Assembly (NCBI GenBank): GCA_039090855.1 | Contig: CM077007.1 | Coordinates: 18,401,515 to 18,465,514, forward strand | Source of the DNA: Macrothele yani | Taxonomy: Eukaryota; Arthropoda; Arachnida; Araneae; Macrothelidae | Length of the DNA stretch: 64,000 nucleotides | Direction: 5' to 3' | In this document: in pieces, positions 10,889 through 22,850 of the stretch | Position numbering within the stretch: the first letter of the stretch is position 1 | How the letters are laid out: each line of letters begins with the position of its first letter | The notes under the pieces: generated by a model | What the model saw: the letters and a program-made list of their open reading frames with translations, nothing else | What the model was told of the DNA's origin: nothing | Database searches by the model: none | Translations under genes and position numbers: made by a program

Positions 10889-12066
10889 AGAGAACAAGCT
10901 GGATTCAGGAGTGGCTACAGCACAATAGATCATATCCACGTACTGAGAGAACTAATTGAAAGAGCGAGGGAATATGAACTTCCATTGTGTATGGCTTTTA
11001 TCAATTATGAAAAAGCCTTTGATTCAGTGAAACCATCAGAAGTTACAATGGCTCTGAAATCCTGCGGTATTGAAGATGCATACATTAATATTATTAATAA
11101 CATCTATGAAAATATAAGTGCAAAGATTCGGCTGTTTGAAAATACAACACACATAACAATTGGAAAGGGAGTGAGACAAGGTGACACCATATCTCCGAAG
11201 CTCATTAATGCCACATTGGAAAATGTCTTTCAATCACTGAACTGGGAAAACAAAGGGATAAAGATTAATGGAGATTATCTAACCCACCTTCGTTTTGCTG
11301 ATGACGTGGTCATTTTTGCAACTACCCCATCAGAGCTGCAGTGTATGATCCAGGGACTTGCTGACAAGAGTAAAGAAGTGAGATTAAAAATGAACTTTCA
11401 GAAAACAAAAGTGATGTACAATGCTTTTACAAGAAATGAAGATTTATTGGTTGAAGGGGAAAAATGGAGACAACCAATACCTACATTTATCTTGGACAGC
11501 AGATATCAAGTGAAGGTCACATTGATAGAGAAATTAATTGACGTATAAAACTTGCCTGGAGAGCTTTTGGAAGAGACAGTATTATTTTCAATAGCAATAT
11601 GCCATTATGTCTTAAAAGAAAAGTGTTTGATCAATGCATCCTTCCAGGGCTTACATATGGTGCAGAGATGTCGACCTTAACTAAAAGAGACATACAAAGA
11701 CTGCAGACAACTCAAAAAGGCATGGAGATATGTATGCTTGGTGTAACCAGGTGAGATAAGAAGAGGAACTCGTGGATCAGAAAAATGACGAGTGGAAGAC
11801 ATCATGATCAGAGTAAAATCTTTGAAATGGCAGTGGGCTGGACATATTGCCAGAAAGACAGACCATCGATGGACAGCTGAAATTTTAGGCTGGATTCCAA
11901 GGGACAGGAAAAGACCCGGAAGAAGACCACATGTGAGATGGGTGGATGAAATTCAAAAGTATGTGGGAGTAACATGGAAGAGACTGGCAGACAGGCAGTT
12001 GTGGAAGAAACTTGGGGAGACCTTCGTCCAGCAGTGGATTGATAATGGTTGACAATGATGATGATG
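10889..12066 (+). pseudogene. RTE-clade LINE, copy 3: reverse transcriptase
   Basis: Plus-strand RT starting at AQPREQAGFRSGYST, with AFINYEKAFDS (Asp to Asn in motif A), GVRQGDTISPKL, LRFADDVVIF, then a frameshift after about 11460 and a stop near 11756. The C-terminus KWQWAGHIARK to ETFVQQWIDNG is open from 11792 to 12052, followed by the RTE 3' end GGTTGACAATGATGATGATG. Loss of the first catalytic Asp makes the RT inactive in addition to the frameshifts. Its 5' end abuts copy 2 in opposite orientation. Confidence 0.85.
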
Positions 12067-13510
12067 TTTTCCTCTCAAACTAATACATCTGAAAATATCA
12101 CAATGGACGGTCAGAAAATATCACAAATAGATGATTTTACTGTTAAATAAGGTTCCAACCTTTTCTTCATTGAACAAAGATTGCTTGGTGTTATGATACC
12201 GGTTCGATTGACACTGCATTTTCTTGGTGTCTTTATAGTCTCCCTACCCCCTTTCATTTTTCTTTTCACCACTTTCGTTCATGGGAATTGAAGACAGTTT
12301 TGTTTACAAGCCCATGAGATACATCTTTGATGGTCATGAGCTAAACAAGTTTTATTTAAGATAAAACACATAGTATGGGTGGGTAGCAAAAGGGAGACAG
12401 GGGGTACTCCAATCTTTATTGTTTAGGCGCACCCCTTAAAAAAAGAGCATAACCTATGGGAAATTGAAAGAAATATTGGATGGATGATGAGTGTATTGTT
12501 TTGTTAATAATCCCCCCTTCCCCATTTTTTCATTTCAGTTGCTATAATGTTTGCATCTGTATTCCAGTTCTGTGTAGTCCACACTTGTTTAATCTTTAAC
12601 AAAGAATCTGCTTCAGTTTTTTTTACTTAAAAATGGTAATTTTTTCTACTGGAAAATGTTTAAGAAACCAAAAAATAAATCAATAGCATCATTTTTTAAA
12701 GTACTGAGAAGAAAAATAAAGGAAATCCAATTCCAACCAGTATGAATTTGTTGGGCCAGACTGAGAAGGATGTTGAGGAAATGTGCTATTGTAGCTGAGA
12801 AACATCAACACTTTTAGGAAAATAAGTAAATGTTTGGATTTGGAAAAATCTGTAGGATATGAAAATCCTGCCAGGAAAAAAGTAAAACATGAGAAATTTC
12901 TGTCAAAGTGGTATGTAGAATTCTCATGGGTTATATATGATGCTGAATCTAACAATTTTTTGCAGAACTTGTAAAGAGGCAAAAATGAAAGTAGGTATAG
13001 GTACTGTTGGGGTATATTGTCTCCAAAGGAACACATTAGTAAAGCATGAAAATTCAGTAGAACACAATCACTTGAAAATTCAAAACTGAAAGTTGAATTT
13101 TCATTTTTAACCTTAGAAATTATTACTGTTTTAAATTTTGCTATACTTATTAAAGTAATTAAAATAACTGCATGTCCAAAGAACAGATGTTTTCATTGTA
13201 ATACATACATTTTTAATCGAATTAAAAAACAAACCAGTTTTTTAGAAGTGAGAATTTTTATGGCAGCCATTTGCAAACTGAGGGGAAGAATCACAAAATG
13301 CTTCTGGAAAATCATACGTGAGAAGTATTTTTACTTCCTGTTTGAAAACTTACCATGGCCACTGCATGCATCAAATTATTTTGCCAAAAATCACTTCAAA
13401 TTTCCATCAACAACTTACATTCTTGTCATATATCTGTAGTGGCATTGATAAAATGCTTGTTTTATGCAATATTTAAGAATTCACAAGTATTTCTTTTGCT
13501 TCTTATACAG
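12067..13510. other. Intronic or upstream DNA before a Rab exon
   Basis: No mobile element or exon was recognised. The last 30 bases before 13511 form a pyrimidine-rich tract ending in ACAG, a good 3' splice site. Confidence 0.6.
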
Positions 13511-13571
13511 GTATTGACTTCAAGATCCGAACAATTGAACTTAATGGTAAAAAGATAAAGCTTCAAATATG
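13511..13571 (+). CDS. Rab8: Rab8-like GTPase, exon (switch I to beta 2-3)
   Basis: The exon encodes [20 protein letters not shown], the segment after switch I in Rab8/Rab10/Rab13 proteins. It follows a TTGCTTCTTATACAG acceptor and ends with a split Trp codon (TG, then GTATGT donor). Leading GT would complete a Gly codon from the preceding exon. Rab8 proteins are small GTPases that direct vesicles to the plasma membrane and cilium. The wording IRTIEL favours Rab8 over Rab10 (IKTVEL). The upstream exon with the P-loop was not found in the 13.5 kb before this point. Confidence 0.88.
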
Positions 13572-13606
13572 GTATGTATGCATTTGATATGAAATAATGT
13601 TAAAAC

Positions 13607-13607
<1 letters not shown>

Positions 13608-13664
<57 letters not shown>
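13608..13664. repeat. CT then AT microsatellite
   Basis: About 20 CT units followed by about seven AT units lie 40 bases after the Rab exon, at the outer border of an inverted-repeat element. Confidence 0.9.
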
Positions 13665-16340
13665 TCTATAAAGAAGATACCTAAGCAAAAAAATACATAT
13701 ATAATTTTGACTCACACCTAGTACAACATAGAAAAGGTTATGTATCTACCTGTGTGATCAAAAGGAAAAAAAGATAAAAAAATAAAATAAAACAACTGAA
13801 TGTAGAAGGTGTCGAGAATACTGAGCCTTGGCTTTATCAAGGACCAGCAAAAACTCTGCATTTTCTCACTTCCACAAAGACCCTAGTTGGAAATGGGTTT
13901 CTGCAAGGCCATAGATGCAAGTAACATTCCCACCTAAAATAGTTTAAAAAATATATATATAAGTCATGTCCTCCTTAGAGTTGCATGACCTAGCACTAGT
14001 TAACAATTTCGCTTGCATCCATTAACCTTCCTGGCCCGACCCATACTCTTCATCTGTTACTATTAAACAGAGAGGAGAAGATTAAAGAGAACTCAAGCTG
14101 TGAGAGTGACATAATAATTAGAAATGATTTTCAGCCATAACGAAATTCCAAGTTCTTTGAGAGAGAATTTAAACCTGAAAAACAATGCAAAAGAAATCCA
14201 AATTTTACATTGCAATTAAAAAAAGGAAATGTTAATTTGTAACGAACAGATTTTTGAAAGAAAACTTGAGTCTAAAACCCCCTACTCTACAACTTATGAC
14301 AGCACGAAAACGAGAATAAGTTAAAGATAATAATTAACTAAAGAAAACTTTGTGAAAGTTATCTATCCTAGCTCTCTTAACTTATGTAAAACCAACCACA
14401 GTAATCAGGAACTTGAGTTCCTAGACTTAAGCATTAAGCTCAACAGAGGTAACCCATCTATTAGCCTCTATGATAAAAGAGTTAATTTTCCTTTCAAAGT
14501 AATTAAATATCTACACTGGAATAATAACATTTCAACCAAAGTAATTGAGAATGTACTAATTTCTCAGGTCCTAAGAATTTCAAGAATTTGCAGCAACAAT
14601 TTGGACTTCAATTACCACATTAATATACTATTAGAAAGTTTTCTAGAGAACGAAATTCCTTCTTCTTTCTTCAAAAGAACTTTAAGAAAAATTATTCTGA
14701 ATAATAGAGTAAGGTTGGCAGATCTGCTTTAATTTTCGACACAGTTAATAATATGATTCTGACCAATCAAAGCCGTAAGGAAGTTGGCTAGAGGATGCCT
14801 ATTAACTACCTAAAGGAACCTTAGTGCTATGGATATGACGGTCCTATTAAAACAAAAAAATTAAATAATATAAACAAAATCACAAAAAAAGCTTAAAAAT
14901 CTGTTTATAAAAGAAAATAAAAACAAATAAAAAAGAAAACTAGTTATTCATCACTAGGATAGCTATACTAAAAATAGTAAAACCAACATTAAAATTAATA
15001 AGATTCTGATTAATCTATAGAAGCTCACTAAGGTGATTTAATACATGCAAAGATTATTAAATAAACTGCTCGTGTATTTTATAATATTTCTCATGTATTC
15101 TGGAGAGTTAATTCAGCTCTTTCTGATCATACAGATCCACAGTCTTAAGTTTATATAATTTTTTTCTCTGGTTAAAATCTCCGCGCGTTGGTTTCTTGCT
15201 GTATGAGGAGGCCATCAGCCCCACCCTCACTGCCCCCCAGCGTCTAGGGAGTGGTGGAAGAGGTCAGACATGTTCTTCTCTTGTGAGGAGAAAAGTTTTT
15301 GTAACACAAGAGGTAAGCTCTCTTCCTTGTTTTTGGATTCTAGGTTTTATAAGTTCAATGTTTGTACTTCATGTACCTTTTCTCTGTCGTTTTTTAGCTT
15401 TTCAGCTTTTAGGCATTGGTTTGTCTGTTAACATTTTTGCGGGTTTTAACTCTTTCTTTTCTTTGTAACTTTGAGCGTCTTTTGGGGTACCTAGGAACAG
15501 AAGATGGCTTAGCCTGTTCCTTTTCTATGCGCTGTCTATGCGCTGTTTTTTCAAAGTAGTTAAGTTCTTAATAACTAATTAATTATGCACTTAAAGCACT
15601 GCTGAAATACTTTGTACATATTGCAACTAACTGTTTAAGGTATATAACTTTCACAAAGTTTTCTTTAGTTAATTATTATCTTTAACTTATTCTCGTTTTC
15701 GTGCTGTCATAAGTTGTAGAGTAGGGGGTTTTAGACTCAAGTTTTCTTTCAAAAATCTGTTCGTTACAAATTAACATTTCCTTTTTTAATTGCAATGTAA
15801 AATTTGGATTTCTTTGCATTGTTTTTCAGGTTTAAATTCTCTCTCAAACGAACTTGGAATTTCGTTATGGCTGAAAATCATTTCTAATTATTATGTCACT
15901 CTCACAGCTTGAGTTCTCTTTAATCTTCTCCTCTCTGTTTAATAGTAACAGATGAAGAGTATGGGTCGGGCCAGGAAGGTTAATGGATGCAAGCGAAATT
16001 GTTAACTAGTGCTAGGTCATGCAACTCTAAGGAGGACATGACTTATATATATATTTTTTAAACTATTTTAGGTGGGAATGTTACTTGCATCTATGGCCTT
16101 GCAGAAACCCATTTCCAACTAGGTCTTTGTGGAAGTGAGAAAATGCAGAGTTTTTGCTGGTCCTTGATAAAGCCAAGGCTCAGTATTCTCGACACCTTCT
16201 ACATTCAGTTGTTTTATTTTATTTTTTTATCTTTTTTCCTTTTGATCACACAGGTAGATACATAACCTTTTCTATGTTGTACTAGGTGTGAGTCAAAATT
16301 ATATATGTATTTTTTTGCTTAGGTATCTTCTTTATAGAAT
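13664..16340 (+). mobile_element. PLE-like element with ~700-bp inverted terminal arms
   Basis: Bases 13664-14368 and 15638-16340 are nearly perfect reverse complements (about 705 and 703 bp); for example ATTCTATAAAGAAGATACC at the left and its complement at the right. The arms enclose 1.27 kb containing a reverse-transcriptase-like frame (14352-14732). Opposed copies of the terminal region are often seen in Penelope-like elements, and four other PLE sites in this window are built the same way. Near 13833-13850 the arms carry GAGCCTTGGCTTTATCAAGG, which could be a badly degraded hammerhead stem. The superfamily is inferred. Confidence 0.6.
14352..14732 (+). pseudogene. Reverse-transcriptase C-terminal fragment, PLE-like
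   Basis: About 125 open codons with LEFLDLSIKLNRGNPSISLYDKR (broken here as LEFLDLSIKL and SISLYDKR), then FPFKVIKYLHWNNNIS, ISQVLRISRICSN and FLENEIPSSFFKRTLRKII. This order (conserved LDL strand, YDKR, FPF, thumb helix) is that of the end of the RT core in PLE-type and related enzymes. The palm with YxDD is absent, so it is a fragment. The following DNA to 15637 has a second, unrecognised frame at 15196-15468 that I do not support as a gene. Exact clade uncertain. Confidence 0.5.
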
Positions 16341-16454
16341 GTGAATTCTGAATTTTCAAAACTGCTGCGTTGCGCGTTTTGATTTTCAGGTTATTTTGCA
16401 CCCTTCGTTTTAAATTCTAAAATTTTTTCCTTAGTCTTCAGTTTTGCTCTTTAG

Positions 16455-16477
16455 TATATATATATATATATATATAA
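16455..16477. repeat. TA microsatellite at RTE copy 4 tail
   Basis: About 11 TA units abut the 3' end of the minus-strand RTE copy that follows. Confidence 0.85.
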
Positions 16478-18245
16478 TCATCGTCAACCATTATCAATCC
16501 ACTGCTGGACGAAGGTCTCCCCAAGTTTCCTCCACAAGGGTCTGTCTTGTGCCATTCTCCTCCATGTCACTCCCGCATACTTTCAAATTTCACCCACCCA
16601 TCTACCATGTGGTCTTCTTCTGGGTCTTTTCCTGTCCCTTGGAATCCAATCTAAAATTTCAGCTGTCCATCGATGGTCTGTCCTTCTGGCAGTATGTCCA
16701 GCCCATTGCCATTTCAGGGATTTAACTCTGATCATGATGCCTTCCACTCTTGTCATTTTTCGGATCCACGAGTTCCTCTTCTTATCTCTCCTGGTTACAC
16801 CAAGCATGTACCTCTCCATACCTCTTTGAGTTGTCTGCAGTCTTTGTATGTCTCTTTTAGTTAAGGTCCACATCTGCACCATACATAAGCACTGGAAGGA
16901 TGCATTGATCAAACACTTTTTTTCTTTTATGACATAATGGCATATTGCTCTTGAAAATTATGCTGTTTCTTCCAAAAAGCTCATCAGGCAAGTTTTGTAC
17001 ACCGATTAATTTCTTCATCAATGTGACCCTCACTTGATATGTGCTGTCCAAGATAAACATACGTATCTGTTATCTCCAGTTTTTCTCCATCAATCGATAA
17101 ATCTTCATTTCTTGTAAAAGCATTGAACATCACTTTTGTCTTCTGAAAGTTCATTTTTAATCCTACTTCTTTACTCTTGTCAGCAAGTTCCTGGATCATA
17201 CTCTGCAGCTCTGATGGGGTAGTTAAAAAATGACTGCGTCATCAGCAAAACGAAGGTGGGTTAGATAATCTCCATTAATCTTTATCCCTTTGTTTTCCCA
17301 GTTCAGTGATTGAAAAACATTTTCCAATGTGGCATTAAAGAGCTTCAGAGATATGGTGTCACCTTGTCTCACTCCCTTTCCAATTTTTATGGGTGTTGTA
17401 TTTTCAAACAGCCGAATCTTTGCACTTGCATTTTCACAGATGTTATTAATAATATTAATGTATGCATCTTCAATACTGCAGGATTTCAGAGCCATTGTAA
17501 TTGCTGATGGTTTCACTGAATCAAAGGCTTTTTCATAATCGATAAAAGTCATGCACAATAGAAGTTCATATTCCCTCACTCTTTCAATTAGTTCTCTCAG
17601 TACGTGGATATGGTCTATTGTGCCACTCCTGAATCCAGCTTGTTCTCTCGGTTGAGCCATGTCCAGTGTTACCTTCAAACGGTGTGAAAGAACTTTAGTG
17701 AAGATTTTATAAACCACTGATAGGAGACTGATAGGTCTGTAGTTCTTGAGATCCTCATTGTCACCTTTTTTATGTAGCAGGATCATTGTAGCGTTGTTCC
17801 AATCCTCAGGAATCTTCCCTTCATTAAGGCATCAAGTGAAAATTTGGGTGAGTACTGTTTTGATTTCTCCACTTGCTTCTTGTATGATGTCTACAGTAAT
17901 TCCATTTTCTCCTGGAGCTTTTCCCTGCTTCATGTTCTTGATTGCATGTGCAACTTCTGGACCTGAAGAACTCTGGTGCTGGTACCTTTCATGATGTCTG
18001 GAGTACATTTATCATCCCTTTCATATAATTTGGATTAGAAATCTTTCACTCTTGTCAAAATTTCGCCTCTATTTCTTGTTACAGAACCATCTTTCCTCAG
18101 TGCCATAATCTGTTTTTTTCCCTTACTGAGATGTCCCTTTGCTATCTTTAGGCTTTGGTTGTTTTCAATTGCTTCCCTCACTAGTTCACAGTTGAATTTC
18201 CTTACGTCTTCAGTGATACTTTTTCGTACTGTCTTGCATATATAT
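16478..18245 (-). pseudogene. RTE-clade LINE, copy 4: longest copy in the window
   Basis: This minus-strand copy extends furthest 5'. It includes the linker between endonuclease and RT (SITEDVRKFNCELVREAIEN, KGKKQIMALRKDGS), then GKAPGENGITVDI, NYRPISLLSVVYK, TFIDYEKAFDS, GVRQGDTISLKLFN and LRFADDAVIF. Frameshifts fall near 17222 (just after the active-site DD), near 17000 and near 16885, and the terminal domain KWQWAGHTARR is in yet another frame. A TATA/CATA microsatellite truncates the 5' side at 18246-18258. No endonuclease domain remains. Confidence 0.9.
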
Positions 18246-18258
18246 ACATACATACATA

Positions 18259-18990
18259 CAGGATGCCCAGTAAAGTCCTTTCTCAGCCCCGTAACTTTTG
18301 AACGCTGACAGCTGTAGCCATAAAAATGGTATCTAGGTATAGTAAAGTGGCTATGCGCTATAACCACTTACAGCACCTCCTAGTGGCAAAGTCGGGAGTT
18401 AGCGTGCCAATCTCGAAAACTATATGGGAAAATAGTCAATTTCAAAGTTGTAAAGCAGCATCGATTTAGTACAAAAAGACACCTTGCGCACATAAATGTT
18501 AAGAATACAACGCTAGTTTGTTCGTTCGCGATGTCGAACACTGTTACGTCACGAAATGTGTCAGAAAAGAGATAATATCGCCTTCCGCAAAGCACTAGCC
18601 CGACTCAACTGCGGAATGTTTGGTTCCAACATGATGGCGCCCCTCCGCACCAGCCAGGAAACGTAAGAAGGTACCTGGTCGAGACATTCAAGCAACAAAT
18701 CATCGGCTATGGTGGTTGCGTAGAGTGGCCTGCACACTCAACGGAACTCACCCCATTGGACTTCTTCCTGTGGGGCTACCTCAAAGAGCAGGTGTATCGG
18801 ACCCCTCCGACAACGTTGCAGGACCTTCGACGCTGTATAACTGATGCTTGTTCCAGCATGTCACCTAACGTGCTGCAAAATGTGCAGCATGAGATTCAAT
18901 CTAGAGTCAAAATGTGTATTGTGGCTGATGGAGAGCATATTGAGCACCGATGGTAAATGTGCCTAGTGACAACTAATTGCTCCTTACGCT
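18259..18990 (+). pseudogene. Mariner-like (DD34D) transposase remnant
   Basis: The left end CAGGATGCCCAGTAAAGTCC follows a TA dinucleotide inside a CATA repeat. From about 18605 to 18955 the frame reads NVWFQHDGAPPH (second catalytic Asp), then TELTPLDFFLWGYLKEQVYR (third Asp) and QHEIQSRVKMCIVADGEH, ending in a stop. The N-terminal DNA-binding half and the first Asp are missing, which indicates an internal deletion. No matching right terminus was seen; the copy runs straight into a Tc1 5' leader near 18990. The wording is close to the transposase at 35.7-36.8 kb. Confidence 0.8.
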
Positions 18991-20144
18991 GTTGCCACCA
19001 GAGGGTGAGGCTAGTATAAAAAGGGAAAGCTTAGTGCTTGCGACAGTTGTAAGTGATTTTTGGGTGACGAGATGGGTAAAAAATGAAATTTGACGGACTT
19101 TCAATGTGGGATGATTGTAGGAGCTCGGAGCCATAGAGCGAGTATCACCGAAACCGCCACATTCATGAAATGTTCCAGAGCAGCTGTTGTTAAAGTGTTT
19201 AAAGACTGGACTGTCAGCCAAAAAACTGGGTCTCTACGTGCAACGTGTGGTTGTCATTGACTAGTGACTGCTCGGGCAGAACGGAGAGTGTCCAGAGTGG
19301 TAACAGACAACAGAAGGGCAACAGTGCAGCAAATTACAGACCATCTGAATCAAGGATCCCCTCAAATGATCTCTGCACATACTGTTCGCAGTACACTGCA
19401 TCGGATGGGTTATGGCAGCCGAAGGCCTGTTCGAGCGCCTTTGATGTCTGCAGTTAACAAGAGAAAACGTCTCCAGTTTGCACAGGAGCACAAGGATTAG
19501 ACAGTCAATAATTGGAAACAAATTATGTGGTCCGATGAATCATGTTTTCAGTTGCACCATGGCGATGGCCGAGTGAGAATTTGGCGGAAACAGCACGAAA
19601 GCATGGACCCTAAATGCATTGCTACAACCCTTCAAGCTGGTGGAGGCAACGTTATGGTTTGGGGAATGTTTTCCTGGCATGCTTTGGGCCCTTTAATGTG
19701 TGTTGATCAACGTCTGACTGGCACATCATATCTAAACATCGTTGCGGACCAAGTGCATCCTGTCATGTAGATGGTTTATTCCATTGGCGGTGGCTACTTT
19801 CAACAAGATAATGCGTCCTTCCATAGTGCTCATATTGTACAGGATTGGTTTCAGGAACATTCCGGTGATTTTACTTTGCTTAGGTGGCCCCCACAATCTC
19901 CAGATCTCAACCCCATTAAGAAATTGTGGGATGAAGTTGAACGAGCCATCAGACAGCTGGATCCACAAACCTGCAATCTCACACTCCTTGAAACTGCTAT
20001 TCATCAAGCATGGTCTCAGATTCCACAAACCACCTATCAACATCTCGTGGAGTCCATGCCACGAAGAATCGACGCAGTATTAAAGGCAAAAGGTGGCCCA
20101 ACGAAGTACTGAGGAGGTGGTCATAATAAAGTGGCCACTCAGTG
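18991..20144 (+). pseudogene. Tc1-like (DD34E) transposase, nearly full length
   Basis: The frame starts at ATG 19072 and ends at 20112. It shows a helix-turn-helix region (DFQCGMIVGARSHRASITET), VSRVVTDNRRATVQQITDHL, IMWSDESCFQLHHGDGRVRI (first Asp), GGGNVMVWGMFSW, YFQQDNASFHSA (second Asp) and SPDLNPIKKLWDEVERAI. The third residue is Lys instead of the usual Glu of NPIE, so catalysis is lost even apart from the stops near 19083, 19260, 19498 and 19768. The right terminus CACTGAGTGGCC (read inwards) ends at 20144 before TA. No left terminus is visible. The transposase normally binds the termini and moves the element by cut-and-paste into TA. Confidence 0.88.
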
Positions 20145-20211
20145 TATATATATAGCTATAGAATGTACAAGCCTTTCCAGGCTTCTTGTTCTGTTCTGTG
20201 TGATTTTCAAT

Positions 20212-20214
<3 letters not shown>

Positions 20215-20271
<57 letters not shown>
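20215..20271. repeat. Long TA microsatellite before RTE copy 5
   Basis: More than 20 TA units, with a single GTA break, end in AAAAAA directly at the truncated 5' end of RTE copy 5. Confidence 0.9.
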
Positions 20272-21575
20272 AAAAAGGTGACATTGAGGATCTCAGGAAC
20301 TACAGACCTATCAGCCTCCTATCAGTGGTTTATAAAATCTTCACTAAAGTTCTTTCACACCGCTTGAAGGTAACACTGGACATGGCTCAACCGAGAGAAC
20401 AAGCTGGATTCAGGAGTGGCTACAGCACAATAGATCATATCCACGTACTGAGAGAACTAATTGAAAGAGCGAGGGAATATGAACTTCCATTGTGCATGGC
20501 TTTTATCGATTATGAAAAAGCCTTTGATTCGGTGAAACCATCAGCAGTTACTACGGCTCTGAAATCCTGCGGTATTGAAGATGCATACATTAATATTATT
20601 AATAACATCTATGAAAATGCAAGTGCAAAGATTCGGCTGTTTGAAAATACAACACACATAAAAATTGGAAAGGGAGTGAGACAAGGTGACACCATATCTC
20701 CGAAGCTCTTTAATGCTACATTGGAAAATGTCTTTCAATCACTGAACTGGGAAAACAAAGGGATAAAGATTAATGGAGATTATCTAACCCACCTTCGTTT
20801 TGCTGATGACGTAGTCATTTTTGCAACTACCCCATCAGAGCTGCAGAGTATGATCCAGGAACTTGCTGATAAGAGTAAAGAAGTGGGATTAAAAATGAAC
20901 TTTCAGAAGACAAAAGTGATGTTCAATGCTTTTACAAGAAATGAAGATTTATCGATTGATGGAGAAAAACTGGAGATAACAGATACGTATGTTTATCTTG
21001 GACAGCAGATATCAAGTGAGGGTCACATTGGTGAAGAAATTAATCGGCGTACAAAACTTGCCTGGAGAGCTTTTGGAAGAAACAGCATAATTTTCAAGAG
21101 CAATATGCCATTATGTCTTAAAAGAAAAGTGTTTGATCAATGCATCCTTCCAGTGCGTATGTATGGTGCAGAGACGTAGACCTTAACTAAAAGAGACATA
21201 CAAAGGCTGCAGACAACTCAAAGAAGCATGGAGAGGTGCATGCTTGGTATAACCAGGAGAGATAAGAAGAGGAACTCGTGGATCCGAAAAATGACGAGAG
21301 TGGAAGACATCATGATCAGAGTTAAATCCCTGAAATGGCAATGGGCTGAACATACTGCCAGAAGGACAGACCCTAGATGGACAGCCGAAATTTTAGATTG
21401 GATTCCAAGGGACAGGAAAAGACCCAGAAAAAGACCACATGGGAGATGGGTGGATGAAATTCGTAAATATGCGGGAGTGACATGGAGGAGACTGGCACAA
21501 GACAGACCGTTGTGGAGGAAACTTGGGGAGACCTTCGTCCAGCAGTGAATTGATAATGGTTGACAATGATGATAT
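20272..21575 (+). pseudogene. RTE-clade LINE, copy 5: best-preserved RT
   Basis: From KKGDIEDLRNYRPISLL the plus strand is open for about 300 codons through AFIDYEKAFDS, GVRQGDTISPKLFN, LRFADDVVIF and LAWRAFGRNSIIF. A single TAG at 21177 (position of the Trp in ETWTLTK) interrupts it. The same frame then continues from 21180 to 21548 through IRVKSLKWQWAEHTARR and ends LGETFVQQ. Apart from this stop and the missing 5' half there is no frameshift. The 3' end is GGTTGACAATGATG plus a TA run shared with copy 6. Confidence 0.9.
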
Positions 21576-21584
21576 ATATATATC

Positions 21585-22850
21585 ATCATCATTGTCAACC
21601 ATTATCAATCCACTGCTGGATGGACAAAGGTCTCACCAAGTTTCTTCCACAACGGTCTGTCTTGTGCCAGTCTCCTCCATGTTACTCACGCATACTTTCG
21701 AATTTCATCCACCCATCTCACATGTGGTCTTCTTCCGGGTCTTTTCCTGTCCCTTGGAATCCAGCCTAAAATTTCAGCTGTCCATCGATGGTCTGTCTTT
21801 CTGGCAATATGTCCAGCCCACTGCCATTTCAAAGATTTTACTCTGATCATGATGTCTTCCACTCGTCATTTTTCTGATCCACGAGTTCCTCTTCTTATCT
21901 CACCTGGTTACACCAAGCATGCATATCTCCATGCCTTTTTGAGTTGTCTGCAGTCTTTGTATGTCTCTTTTAGTTAAGGTCGCCTCTGCACCATATATAA
22001 GCACTGGAAGGATGCATTGATCAAACACTTTTCTTTTAAGACATAATGGCATATAGCTCTTGAAAATTATACTGTTTCTTCCAAAAGCTCTCCAGGCAAG
22101 TTTTATGCGTCAATTAATTTCTTCATCAATGTGACCTTCACTTGATATCTGCTGTCCAAGATAAGTGTAGGTATTGGTTATCTCCAGCTTTTCCCCATCA
22201 ATCGATAAATCTTCATTTCCTGTGAAAGCATTGTACATCACCTTTGTCTTCTGAAAGTTCATTTTTAATCCCACTTCTTTACTCTTGTCAGCAAGTCCCT
22301 GGATCATGCTCTGCAGCTCTGATAGGGTAGTTGCAAAAATGACCACGTCATCAGCAAAACGAAGGCTGGTTAGATAATCTCCATTAATCTTTATCCCTTT
22401 GTTTTTCCAGTTCATTATTGATTGAAAGACATTTTCCAAAATTTCATTAAAGAGTTTGGGAGATATAGTGTCACCTTGTCTCACTCCTTTTCCAATTTTT
22501 ATGGGTGCTGTATTCTCAAATAGCCGAATCTTCACACTTGCATTTTCATAGATGTTATTAATAATACTAGTGTATGCATCTTCAATACCGCAGGATTTCA
22601 AAGCCATTGTAACTGCTGGTGGTTTCACCTAATCAAAGGCCTTTTCATAATCGATAAAAGCCATGCATAATGGAAGTTCATATTCCCTCGCTCTTTGAAT
22701 TAGTTCTCTCAGTGCGTGGATATGATTTATAGTGCTGTAGCCACTCCTGAATCCAGCTTGTTCTCTCGGTTGAGCCATGTCCAGTGTCTCCTTCAAGCGG
22801 TGTGAAAGAACTTTAGTGAAGATTTTAAAAAACACTGATAGGTCTGTAGT
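21585..22850 (-). pseudogene. RTE-clade LINE, copy 6: reverse transcriptase
   Basis: Minus-strand RT in tail-to-tail contact with copy 5. It shows MAFIDYEKAFD, GVRQGDTISPKLFN, LRFADDVVIF and SSEGHIDEEIN. A stop near 22629 (TAG in FDSVK), an insertion in the SIMNWKN segment and frameshifts below 22110 disable it. The 5' end fades near 22850, where the conserved NYRPISLL block is replaced by unrelated sequence. Confidence 0.85.

Noticed and set aside
1..13510. Rab8 first exon with the P-loop
   Set aside because: No GDSGVGKT-like coding segment was recognised upstream of 13511.
15196..15468. 90-codon plus-strand frame with hydrophobic C-terminus
   Set aside because: No family resemblance; it lies in the unassigned inner part of an inverted-repeat element.
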